Positions 49,901-58,598 of a DNA stretch of 64,000 bases are shown here, one piece after another. Origin of the DNA: Flectonema sp. DT1601 (taxonomy: Eukaryota > Euglenozoa > Diplonemea > Diplonemida > Diplonemidae); assembly GCA_964019425.1 (NCBI GenBank), contig OZ025796.1, positions 62,001 to 126,000 of the forward strand. The letters are read 5' to 3'. Under the pieces are notes generated by a model. It searched no databases and was not told where the DNA came from. It saw only the letters and a list, made by a program, of their open reading frames with translations. The position numbers and the translations under genes were made by a program. Position 1 is the first letter of the stretch, and each line of letters begins with the position of its first letter.

Positions 49901-50641
49901 GCGAGCCCATTCCTTTATTTTTTTGACACAACTTTCGGATAGCCTGCTCTCTCTAATAAGTCCCAAGTCCTGTAGACCTCTCTCACGGTGAGTACTGGCT
50001 TCAGCCATTCTGATACAGGCCGAGGTAATCATTTCATAAATAGCAAGTCTGTCTCTTGAGATAGCATCCACTAAGTGTTGCTCATCTTCTGTGCATCGCT
50101 CATTGGCTACAATACCCTTCAGGACTTCATGTACGCAGATCATTATCGTAAGTACCACTGAGCTTGTTGTTTTTTTGTACTCTTCACATAATTTTCGTGT
50201 TTCAAAAGTAACTTGTTGGACAGTCTTGTAGAATTTTCCCACAATCGGTACTCTGATTGCTGTTTTCCCGTGATCTGAGTACTCCTTTCCGTTCCTAGAG
50301 AGGGAAACAGCGAATCCATTGAAGATGAAAGAAGCGCATTCCTCGTGCCACTTTCCTTTCATGATTTCCGTAAGGAAACGAGTCCAGTTCACAGCAGCTT
50401 CTGTAAGAAGGTGGGGCTCTGCAGGAGGCTCTCTCATGACGACAATATCGTCGAGACCCATTCCTCCTAACCCCATCATCCCACCTATCCCACCCCCCAA
50501 ACCCATCATTCCTCCCATTCCTCCCATGCCCATCCCTCCCATTCCCATCCCTCCCATGCCCATCATTCGGCCTCCGGGATACCCACCACCCGCCCGCCGT
50601 CGATCCCTCATCATCCGTTCCCTTTCAATGTCTCTCCTCAT
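31445..50641 (-). CDS. giant RNF213-like AAA+ ATPase, copy 2 (6 exons)
   Basis: My exon model is 33467-50641, 33275-33343, 32265-33161, 32117-32203, 31985-32047 and 31445-31900, all phase 0, for about 6,250 residues. Introns are 61-123 nt with GT...ACAG-type borders. Domain order equals copy 1: helical N-terminal region, two CDG-(F/Y) repeats flanking PDZ-like and SPRY-like modules, an isolated GTGKS, then the RNF213 AAA3/AAA4 core with GPSGTGKS, MIMIDEMNATN, GAPGTSKT and FVDEAGL, and PFLNRLEKF. It differs by a Gly/Met-rich N-terminus and a longer C-terminal tail with a coiled coil. The ORF opens at a TTG (50674) after an in-frame stop; the first ATG is at 50641. No RING or RZ finger is seen. 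Large stretches are nearly identical in DNA to copy 1. Confidence 0.85.
31985..32203 (-). CDS. exons 4 and 5 of RNF213-like copy 2
   Basis: Exon 4 is 32117-32203 (29 codons, starting DELERATSTILFD) and exon 5 is 31985-32047 (21 codons, starting GLPRLASGLGLRQPSKD). They are separated by a 69-nt intron. All borders fit GTATGT and CAG, and all phases are 0. The peptide is polar and Ser/Arg-rich, with a likely phosphorylated linker character. There is no counterpart in copy 1. Confidence 0.65.
32265..33161 (-). CDS. exon 3 of RNF213-like copy 2 (helical region and PDZ-like segment)
   Basis: This exon has 299 codons and starts after AACAG with LTVQPDRHCVKLTP. The interior ATG at 33134 would give a shorter separate protein, but it would cut away the conserved LxVQPDRHC start. 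A helical region is followed by a PDZ-like LERGMRIVAIDSTRV segment. The donor GTATGG at 32264 leads to a 61-nt intron. Unspliced, the frame stops after seven codons. Confidence 0.75.
33275..33343 (-). CDS. exon 2 of RNF213-like copy 2 (23 codons)
   Basis: The 69-nt exon lies between TACAG and GTATGT and encodes PFRFRDPEEPVV, then STEVEQSAMDL. Strong conservation with the copy 1 exon at 5635-5703 in an otherwise non-conserved stretch shows that it is coding. Confidence 0.75.
33467..50641 (-). CDS. giant exon 1 of RNF213-like copy 2
   Basis: This exon has 5,725 codons. The first 70 residues are basic and then Gly/Met-rich (GGMGMGG repeats), encoded by a 15-bp-type tandem repeat near 50490-50580 that copy 1 lacks. 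From MREPPAEP on, the protein aligns with copy 1. The donor GTGTGT at 33466 is in the same place as in copy 1; without splicing the frame would add a few codons and stop at 33440. Confidence 0.85.
37000..40650. other. GC-rich core inside giant exon, copy 2
   Basis: The block is homologous to 9300-12950 and nearly identical to it in DNA. GC-ending codons dominate here, while 41010-42450 and 34230-36900 are clearly AT-richer. It covers the AAA4 module and the following conserved region. Confidence 0.7.
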
Positions 50642-50959
50642 CTTCGGCGAAAAACAGACGTCGGTTTTGTTCAAGTGGTGGTATCAATGGAGCTGTAGAT
50701 ATAAATAACATATAGACATTACACAAATATAAATAAATAAATTAACTTCTCATAGGTCGTGTCTAAGTCGAATACCTGTGGGGATATGAAAGGATCACTT
50801 TTATGATTCTTTTATTGTGTTTTAAAGCAAACAGAATAATCTAGAAGTATGTTTTAATATCTAAAAAGCGGAGAAAACCGCTGCTTGCGGATGGCTGAGG
50901 GGATTTTGGAATATCATATAAAAAAAATAAAAAAAACTTAATAACGTAAATAAGTATTT
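50642..50959. other. short intergenic region upstream of giant gene copy 2
   Basis: About 320 bp of AT-rich DNA separate the calpain-like stop codon from the giant gene start and must hold its promoter. Nothing specific is recognised. It shows no similarity to the copy 1 upstream region with its minisatellite. Confidence 0.4.
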
Positions 50960-53905
50960 CTATAAATTAACGGCTCCTAACGTGTGAATAGCAGAGCTGT
51001 AGTTAAGCTGAACTGGACGAGACATCTTTGCCAACACATCACGACTCACGTAGTCGAATAAGGTTCTCAAATCAGAGTCAGTCTCATGGTAAGAAGACGT
51101 GTGATAAATACTAACAATATGATCATAAAAAACAACATCTTCAGCAGACATATCCGGAAAGATGTGAAGCTTTGTATTTGGTGGTAGTGATAAACGAGTA
51201 GTTCCCTCTTCAGTAGCAACTTGACATTTCCACAAGTAATTTGGGGATTTATTTTCCAACACCATCCCAACTGGTAGTGTGGTATCTTCTCTCCACCACA
51301 CTGAGGTAGGACTTTGATCTCCATTTGCATAAGGTTTGGCATCTTGACCCTTCCCTTGACGACAAACAGTAGAGTAGTACATATCTCCAAGTTGCTTTTT
51401 TGAAACTTCTCGGAAGTGAGCTACTCCAGACTCTGAAACTTCTGTTCCCAATCCCAACACATATTGTGAAACCTCTGAGCCAGTTGGCAGATCAACTCTT
51501 GAAGGAATTATAATATACTCACTTCCTGATTGTAGTGTTAGCTCTACAGCAACAGGAGGATCATCTGGACCAGCTAATGGTGTTCCAGTAGTAGGAACCA
51601 GAGTTACTACTTCGTAAGCAATCATCGGGTTTGGATCTTTTTTTAAGACAGCGATTCCAAGAGTAGGGCATCGGACTCCGGGAGATGCTGGCTGTAGTTG
51701 AATGACTGCTCTGGTTGTTTTAAATGTTTCAATCACAGTAACAAAGTTCGGATATTTTCCGAATAGTTCTCCGTGAACTCGGATGTCTCCCCAGCCACTG
51801 CGGAGATGACAAACTGTTAAAGTTGAGAAGTTTTGAAATATACTTTCTAAAGGCATCCAAGTCGTGCTATTCTTCCTGTCAGAGTCGACAACTGTTGTGT
51901 CGTAATTGTGATAGAGATTCTGTGATATGTTTTGTTTCCAAATATCATCTGACCAACCCCATGGACCATTCCATTTCACATCACCTCTAAGCCTTAGTAG
52001 TCTAAATCCATTGTAACTGACAGCTGATAAGACAGTCGCTGATGATAATGACATCTCAGATTCACTATTTGTGATTATTTTATCATCTGATGGGTTCGGC
52101 TCAACATCACTTCCAGCAACACAGATAATACAATCTTGTTCTAACCAAAGTTGTAATTCATCCCAGAAAGCATCTGTATCAATCTGTTGAGTACTAAGGT
52201 TTATACGATGATATGCTGCTCCCGTAAACAGAGCGAGAGCTCTACCAATGGTACCAAAACGGAGTGAGGAATAGCTTCCAGCTAACCAGGCTGAAGTCTT
52301 CTCAAGGAGGTGAACCCAAAGTTCATTTGACTGAATTGTTGAATAAGCGGGACCACCAGGTTGAGATATATAACAAGGAATCCAGGTATCACAAGTAATA
52401 GTCATCCACCAACCTGATGTACAAACACGAGTTAGGTAACTACCAAAGGGTAAATTATATTCAGGAAGACAGCTATGAAGCAGTTCTTTGTGTTCCGCTA
52501 AGGCTCTTGCTGCAGCAACCCACCATCTGTGACCTAACCTACCACTTGATATTGATGTTGAAGGGATCTCTGCAATCACCTGAGCTGCTTCTCGATGAAT
52601 TGAAAGAAATTGTTGCGGCCTTTTTAGAATTAGTCCTTCGCTTTCCTGAACGTCAGATATCATCGTTTCGATGAAATCCAAATCAACGAACAGTTTCTGT
52701 TCTTCGGAACATCGTTGACTGAGTTGTTCTGATCCTTGTTCTGATGATTTCATTTGTCGAACTAATCGGATTTCAGTATTCAATCTCTCCGACATGTATG
52801 CAGCTATCGCTGTGCTGTCGAAATCGAAATCGAGGTGTAGTTTACTGAGTGAAAAGCCTTCTGGTTCACGTGAATCAGATGCGATAGGAAGCAAGTAACC
52901 AAGCTGATAATCCTTATCCAAACTATGAAACGAGAAATCAATTCGAAAAGGAACACCATTAGCCGGTACACTAGCAAGTGACCCTGTTTCACCTGGCAGT
53001 AATTTTACAGTATGTCCATTTAAGGTTATTGTTACTAAGTTGGGAGCTGTATTTTGTAGTGAGACTGCTACCTGTTCAAAGGGATTGCCGTCACACTGCA
53101 AGTTGATGTTGAGATTTGAAACTCTGCTCGCCGAGGAATCAAAACCACACACTGGAATTACAGAACTTGGTAAGATACTTTCAGTTAATCGGATGTCTCC
53201 TTCAGTAGTTATGGTCGCTGATGTATTCGCAATTGGTATTGTTGTTATTCCAATTGATGGAGAGGTCACGGATATCTTTATTGATTGGGTAAGTGATAAG
53301 TTTGATAGTGACAACACAACTCCCTCAACTTTATGGGGACTCAAAACATTCTGAGTCAATGAAAGAGTATGATGAGGTGAAGCAGGACTGCTATGTTGAA
53401 TAGGGAGCATTTCACTAACCTTTGGAGGTAATGGAGACATAGTCCTCTGTGGTAGCATTGGAACCCGCTGATGAGGTTTTGATGCCATCGGAGTCACTGA
53501 TATTATTTCATCTTCTGACGTTCTCCGAACAGATATCGCCTTAGAAAGACATTCAGCAGTCTTTGATGAAAGACATACAATAGTCCAAGTTTTATTATTA
53601 GCTGTTAACAGTACAGTTCTACCATTGCTTTTATTACTTTGTATATCCGATATGTTAATTTCTGCTTGAATTCCAATAAAAACAACACTTGATTTCGTGA
53701 CCCTAACGCCAGCTGGTTCATTATCGATAACAATCCCATCACTGAATACGATATCGTCTATGACTTTCATATCTGAAAATGAAAAATACCCAGGAGACGT
53801 TTCATTCAACAGCGTTATATACTTCTCTGTTGCGGCTAACAACTCGAAATAAGCAGAAGACGATAATTTGATAGTTCCATCTGGGGAGGGAGGACTCCCA
53901 TTCAT
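50960..53905 (-). CDS. calpain-family protein, catalytically dead
   Basis: The protein is about 981 residues from the ATG at 53905; an upstream in-frame ATG at 54067 would add an AT-derived hydrophobic stretch. Residues about 410-720 match the calpain protease core: LGHRWWVAAARALAEH aligns with the LGDCWFLAALAALAE helix, GSYLTRVCTSGWWMTITCD with the GxYxVRLxxNGxW strand region, and NELWVHLLEKTSAWLAGSYS with the highly conserved LWVPLLEKAYAKLHGSY. The nucleophile position holds Arg instead of Cys, the GHAYSV histidine is absent (SATVLSAV) and the RNPWG asparagine is replaced (LRGDVKWNGPWGWSDD). A calpain C2-like (domain III) region follows. The N-terminal 400 residues contain PH-like beta sequence and a Ser/Pro-rich linker. 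It is probably a regulatory or scaffolding pseudoprotease. Confidence 0.8.
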   Translation of the reverse strand: MNGSPPSPDGTIKLSSSAYFELLAATEKYITLLNETSPGYFSFSDMKVIDDIVFSDGIVIDNEPAGVRVTKSSVVFIGIQAEINISDIQSNKSNGRTVLLTANNKTWTIVCLSSKTAECLSKAISVRRTSEDEIISVTPMASKPHQRVPMLPQRTMSPLPPKVSEMLPIQHSSPASPHHTLSLTQNVLSPHKVEGVVLSLSNLSLTQSIKISVTSPSIGITTIPIANTSATITTEGDIRLTESILPSSVIPVCGFDSSASRVSNLNINLQCDGNPFEQVAVSLQNTAPNLVTITLNGHTVKLLPGETGSLASVPANGVPFRIDFSFHSLDKDYQLGYLLPIASDSREPEGFSLSKLHLDFDFDSTAIAAYMSERLNTEIRLVRQMKSSEQGSEQLSQRCSEEQKLFVDLDFIETMISDVQESEGLILKRPQQFLSIHREAAQVIAEIPSTSISSGRLGHRWWVAAARALAEHKELLHSCLPEYNLPFGSYLTRVCTSGWWMTITCDTWIPCYISQPGGPAYSTIQSNELWVHLLEKTSAWLAGSYSSLRFGTIGRALALFTGAAYHRINLSTQQIDTDAFWDELQLWLEQDCIICVAGSDVEPNPSDDKIITNSESEMSLSSATVLSAVSYNGFRLLRLRGDVKWNGPWGWSDDIWKQNISQNLYHNYDTTVVDSDRKNSTTWMPLESIFQNFSTLTVCHLRSGWGDIRVHGELFGKYPNFVTVIETFKTTRAVIQLQPASPGVRCPTLGIAVLKKDPNPMIAYEVVTLVPTTGTPLAGPDDPPVAVELTLQSGSEYIIIPSRVDLPTGSEVSQYVLGLGTEVSESGVAHFREVSKKQLGDMYYSTVCRQGKGQDAKPYANGDQSPTSVWWREDTTLPVGMVLENKSPNYLWKCQVATEEGTTRLSLPPNTKLHIFPDMSAEDVVFYDHIVSIYHTSSYHETDSDLRTLFDYVSRDVLAKMSRPVQLNYSSAIHTLGAVNL

Positions 53906-54579
53906 GTTACTAAAAATCCTGTTTTTTATGTGTTTTTTTTCTCTCACGGTAGAAGTCAATACTAAAAAAAAAAAAAGAATTAAAACCAACACAACTTCGA
54001 ATATAAGTGATTTTTTTATCCTGTTTAAAATTAAATACAAAATAAACACCAAAAAAAGGTACTCCAAAACACAACTACGACAACATCAGCCTCATCGGGT
54101 AATAAGAGTATAAGCCATTGGACGGCTAAAACAAAGCATTACCTCACAGAGAGATGCTTTGATAGAAGAGAATTCAAACTGAGAACAGTAAAGGGTCTCA
54201 TCCCATACAACTCGGGGGGTGGAGAACCAAAAAGAAAAGAAAATAAAATTCGTTTCCATAACATAAAGGAACATATCCCTTTGTTTGAGGTTAATTAAAA
54301 AAAAAAGAAAAAAGAAGGACAGCAATTTCAAAGAAACGTGGACAAAACACACGCAGTTCGCAAACGATAATGATATATAAAGACATCGTTAAAGGCAACG
54401 ATTGTGCGTCTACGCACACCATTAAAAATAAAACATCAGATTCTACTTTCATATGTTGTTGTGTGAGTTAGGTATTTCCAAGACGATAGAAAGATGTTTT
54501 GGAAAGGAGTCGACTTTTTCTGAGTGCTAACTCCCTCTTAGAGATGACCAACGCCTTTCTTATATAGTTCTCAGTTTCT
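53906..54579. other. intergenic region
   Basis: There is no gene in these 670 bp. An A run at about 53962-53973 and AT-rich DNA lie just upstream of the calpain-like start. Confidence 0.4.
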
Positions 54580-56652
54580 TCAAATCGCTGATACCGCTGT
54601 CGGTCTCATAGTATGTAAGAAGCTAGTGGCATCAGCAGATTGCCTTTCAACTTCTTTTGTACTCCATCCCAACTCTGACGCCATCTGTTTTGAATATTTC
54701 GTTTCAGGTATTCAAAGGTTCATAAAATAAGATAATAAAATAATGTAAACGCATACCAGAGTTGCAACACGAGGAATGCTTGCGGCGGCTGCATCAGCAT
54801 CGAGGAACGCAAGACGGGTTCGACGAGCGAGGACGTCAGTAATATTGAGAGCGTATTCATGTCTGCAAGCGAATATTACTTCTGCTTCCAGCATTGGGTA
54901 CTTTGAATATAACTTACGATAGTTACGAGCATCTTCACCAGGTTCCTTACCCCGTCTCGTTGTTTCCATATTTCTAGCTATCTGAGCTACGACAAGAGCA
55001 CGAGTTCCATAATTAGAGACTAAGTGTCTAGCAACACCTTTGGGAAAGTCATACTCTTCACGAAGAGTAATTACAATTCTTTGAAAGTCACCTTTACATA
55101 ACAATCCTCCTCTGTCTGCACCAACAAGCTGAGCCTCAAGAGTTGTACAAGGTCTTGCCTTATTAGAGAGAACTTGATCTTTGTTAAGAACAGCATCAAC
55201 AGCGTCTTCTGCCATTCTTCTATATGTCGTCCACTTACCTCCACAGACGGTGATAAGACCTCCGTCAGATATTTCGACAATGTGCTCGCGAGCTATTTCT
55301 TTAGTGTCTTTAGCATCAGGGTTTCTTACGAGAGGTCTGAGACCTGCCCAAGTTGCTCTGATTTCAGATCTTCTGACGGGTCTACTGAGTAGGGCGTTTG
55401 CTTCTTTTAAAATGAATTCTATCTCATCTTCAGTAGTTTTTGGAAGATCAACTACATCAGTTTTGTGATCAGTTGTTCCAGCGATTGTACTTCCCTCCCA
55501 AGGAAGGAAATACAATACTCTACCGTCAGCTGTCGTTCTAACAAAACCCATTCTGTCTGGTGATAAATAGTCTGGTAACACTAAGTGAGCTCCCTGAGCA
55601 GGGATAACTATTTCTTCTACATCTGGGTTGGCCATTTTCCTTATGCTGTCACTGAATGGACCAGTAGCGTTAATTACTTTCTTCGACTTGATGTTGAATT
55701 CCTCCCCAGTTACGAAATCCTTAACAGAAGCACCCGTTATGTTATAATTAGATTGTCCTTGAGTTCCCGTGTTAGTTAGCGACAACACTCCAATGTGATT
55801 GGCAGCAACAGCTCCGTGTTGGATTGCTGTCAGTGCGATTGAGATGTTCATTCGAGTGTCGTTCATCTGTCCATCGTATATTACTAAGCAACCTTTTAAA
55901 TTACGTTCCTCAGAATCCTTGTCCTTTAGAGAAGGGTAGTTGTATTTAGCTTCTGCTGTAGAAATATAATGAGAACTCGGCACCAGTCTTCTACTGCCGG
56001 CAAGGAAATCATACATCTTACCTCCGAGCCAGAATACTGGAACTTCCCACCATTTATACATTGGAATCATCATAGGTAATGGTCTTGTCATGTATGGTGC
56101 TGACTCTATCATGAAAGCACGCTCGTATAGATCGTTACATACAACGTCGTAGTTTGCCTTGTTGAATGTCAGATTAGTGAATAAATCAGAAAACGTATCG
56201 GGCATCTTTTTCTGAAATGTTAACATCAGATAACGAATCCCGCCATGAATTAGTTTGGTACTGCGACTACTGGTTCCTGAGGCGTAGTCGTGTCGTTCTA
56301 CCAGTGCGACTTTTAGTCCTCTTCTTGCCGCGTCTAGAGCAATACCAGATCCGGTTGCTCCACCTCCGATAACTAAGACGTCAAACTCTTCAGTCTTTAA
56401 TCTGGATAACTGTTCTTGTCTAGTTGGAGGTACCCAAAGTCTAATTAGATGGCCGTCTTCACACATTACTGGTTCTGCCTTTGACCACGACTCCATGTGT
56501 ACTTCTCTGTGTGTAACAGCTGCTCCTAACTGTGCTTGTGGTATTGCTGAAGTGTACTGAGTTCGAAGTCTCTCTCTTGTAACTCTTGTTGACCAGTACC
56601 ATCCTCCAGCTCCTGCCGTAGCAGCAAATGCCAGAGCAGAGTGGGTTCTCAT
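54580..56652 (-). CDS. GPD2: FAD-dependent glycerol-3-phosphate dehydrogenase, mitochondrial
   Basis: There are two exons, 54757-56652 and about 54580-54684, joined in phase 0 across a 72-nt intron (GTATGC...CAG), giving about 666 residues. The enzyme oxidises glycerol-3-phosphate to dihydroxyacetone phosphate and passes electrons to ubiquinone at the inner mitochondrial membrane. The dinucleotide-binding GGGATGSG is at residues 96-103, followed by VALVERHDYASGTSSRSTK and LIHGGIRYL. INATGPFSDS and CGGKWTTYRRMAEDA, both family signatures, lie downstream. The N-terminus is basic with a short hydrophobic stretch, fitting a mitochondrial import signal. Without splicing the protein would end in VCVYIILLSYFMNL; the second exon restores the conserved MASELGWSTKEVE...TSFLHTM ending. 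The calcium-binding EF-hand tail of the animal enzyme is absent. Confidence 0.93.
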
Positions 56653-57060
56653 ATTAATTTTTTTGTATTTTACTCCCTCTCTGCTGGAATAGAAATAATA
56701 TCTTCAGAGAAAAATAAATAAAACAAATCGCCACCACCACCCAAGGATTAGTTCTCATGTTTCGTGTGGTCTCCCTGCTGTCGGAAACTTGTTGATGGTC
56801 GGTTTTCAAAAATTGGGTTCTTTTTTTTTCTTTATGCGGTTTGCCTTTTCTTTCGATCACTTTTTTTTTTACTACGGCAGATATTCTTTTTTGATCAAAA
56901 AACTGTTACGGAAAATTGTGTACAAACTCTGTACGCAGCTGTAACTTCCAAACGTTACTCAAACTGTCTGATGCAGGAGAACGACAGCTGCCGCCATCCG
57001 CCACTGGGTGGTGTAGCGCAGTCTCTGAAAGAAGTGTTCAATACTCGTAATCAGATGATA
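56653..57060. other. intergenic region
   Basis: These 408 bp between two tandem minus-strand genes contain T runs near 56821-56830 and 56863-56870 but no recognisable gene. Confidence 0.4.
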
Positions 57061-57987
57061 TTATTCAGGTACCTTATGAGCGAAGGTAAGGTATCCTGTG
57101 TGTCCACGTTGTTGATTCAAAGGAACTAATTTCTTTAGAGGTGGTGGCGGTTGTTCACTTTCCTCATTCTCTTCCCGAGCAACATCTCCCTGTTTACGTT
57201 TCCTACGAGCTTCACGAGTAACAGATCTGACTGGATTGTACCAAACACTGTGTTCAGTGAATTCTCTGCGGAGTACTTCGTGAGTTCGTATTTCAGTAAA
57301 TCCCAATTCAGTTAATTTAAGACAGACTCTCTGCACTTGTTCAATACAAGGAGAGAAGTTACAGAAAACACCACCAGGTTTTAGAGTATGTTTCACTGCA
57401 GGAACGGCAAGGTGAGGACCAGGGACGTCAAGAAATAAACCGTCTGCGGTGTTTGCTGGAAGTCCGAATCCCCAGTCTTCATCAGAGCATCCTTCGGTGT
57501 GCTGAACGCAGACATCTCGAGCTTTAGCGACAACGATTGATTCGAGGCCGTGGTGTTGAAACTCTGCAGCTGCTGTTTTTGATCTTTCTTCGTGAAAATC
57601 AAAAGTTAACAATTTTCCAGTCGGATAAACAGCTCTTGCTAAACTGTGACTCAAACTACCACTACCAGTACCAGCTTCAACAACAACACTACCAGGTGAT
57701 AGTCCGAGTCTAGTGATCACGAGAGCGATGTCACATCCGTAGATTATTTGAGTTCTGTGTGGCAAACAATCAGTCCAAAACTCCATACTCGGCTTCAGGA
57801 GAAAAACTTCTCCCACCTTCGATCCCCATTTAGCTCCGATGAACCGATCGTGTTTATAATTTCCTTTCTTGCAATCAAACATCTTCCCTGACTGAATTGT
57901 TATAACCCTCTTAGCAGTGAATCCTAAATATGCAACAACAACATCTCCTTCTTTGATGGTGTCACTGTCAGTAGCTTTTCGTAACAT
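57061..57987 (-). CDS. TRMT61A: tRNA (adenine-58-N1)-methyltransferase catalytic subunit
   Basis: The protein is about 308 residues. It is the catalytic half (Trm61/Gcd14) of the complex that makes m1A58 in the T loop of tRNAs, including initiator tRNA, together with the Trm6/Gcd10 subunit, which is not in this window. The short beta-barrel N-terminus (IKEGDVVVAYLG) is followed by the conserved LPHRTQIIYGCDIAL. The SAM-binding motif EAGTGSGSLSH is at about 94-104, LDVPGPHLAVP is the catalytic loop and FSPCIEQVQRVC is a family signature. The ATG at 57987 is preferred: the upstream 30 codons are unlike the family and AT-biased, and a TTCCAG just before it suggests a 5' UTR intron. A Lys/Arg- and Pro-rich insertion lies near the C-terminus. 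Confidence 0.93.
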   Translation of the reverse strand: MLRKATDSDTIKEGDVVVAYLGFTAKRVITIQSGKMFDCKKGNYKHDRFIGAKWGSKVGEVFLLKPSMEFWTDCLPHRTQIIYGCDIALVITRLGLSPGSVVVEAGTGSGSLSHSLARAVYPTGKLLTFDFHEERSKTAAAEFQHHGLESIVVAKARDVCVQHTEGCSDEDWGFGLPANTADGLFLDVPGPHLAVPAVKHTLKPGGVFCNFSPCIEQVQRVCLKLTELGFTEIRTHEVLRREFTEHSVWYNPVRSVTREARRKRKQGDVAREENEESEQPPPPLKKLVPLNQQRGHTGYLTFAHKVPE

Positions 57988-58294
57988 GTTGAACGTAATT
58001 CTGGAATTGAAATAATGATAATTTAAATAAAAACGAGTCTGATCATTTTGTTTTAAACTTAACGAATCCAACAACAATCATGTACATAGATTTTTTTTTT
58101 TTTTTTTTTTTCCCCATCCAAAATTTAGTTCGAACGATAATACAGTGTTGTAGCAAATATGCTTTTCCCTTCTTTTTTTTTTTTTTTTTTTTTCTTAAAA
58201 ACAGTGAGTTGCAGGGCGTTAGTGGGATAAGTGCCAGCAGCTCATAAAAAAGTCGGGGCTTTTAGAAAAAAAAAAATATATAAAATAATAACAA
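57988..58294. promoter_or_regulatory. upstream region of TRMT61A with poly-dA tracts
   Basis: On the coding strand two A runs of about 20 bases (58090-58110 and 58170-58193) lie 100-200 bases upstream of the start. Such tracts exclude nucleosomes in other eukaryotes. The promoter role is inferred; no TATA-like element is evident. Confidence 0.3.
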
Positions 58295-58303
58295 TAATAA
58301 AAA
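58295..58303. repeat. 9-bp target-site duplication, left
   Basis: The sequence TAATAAAAA is repeated exactly at 60749-60757 on the other side of the Mutator-like element. Nine bases is the typical duplication length of this superfamily. Confidence 0.8.
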
Positions 58304-58598
58304 GGAGAATTCTCCGTTGCCTACATAAAAAAAAGTTTTTTCTCCGTTGCCTGCACCCAAAAAGTTTTTTCGCTGTTGTGAACAACTCTTTTTTTTTTTT
58401 CTCTAAAGAAAAAAATTTTTTTCTGGAAAAAAAAAAAAAAAAAAAAAAGAAAAAAGAATTGAGAAAAAAAAATCAGAGGTAGAATCTTCACATCTTCTCA
58501 CATTCTTGACAGTGTTTCCTTGTTAGACGAAAAGTTTTATAAAGCAAGAATAGAAAACACTATAAATGAATCAGATGATGAACTTGCATCGAAAAATA

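Noticed and set aside
50642-50674. Extension of giant copy 2 to a start at 50674
   Set aside because: The codon there is TTG directly after an in-frame stop region; the first ATG is at 50641.
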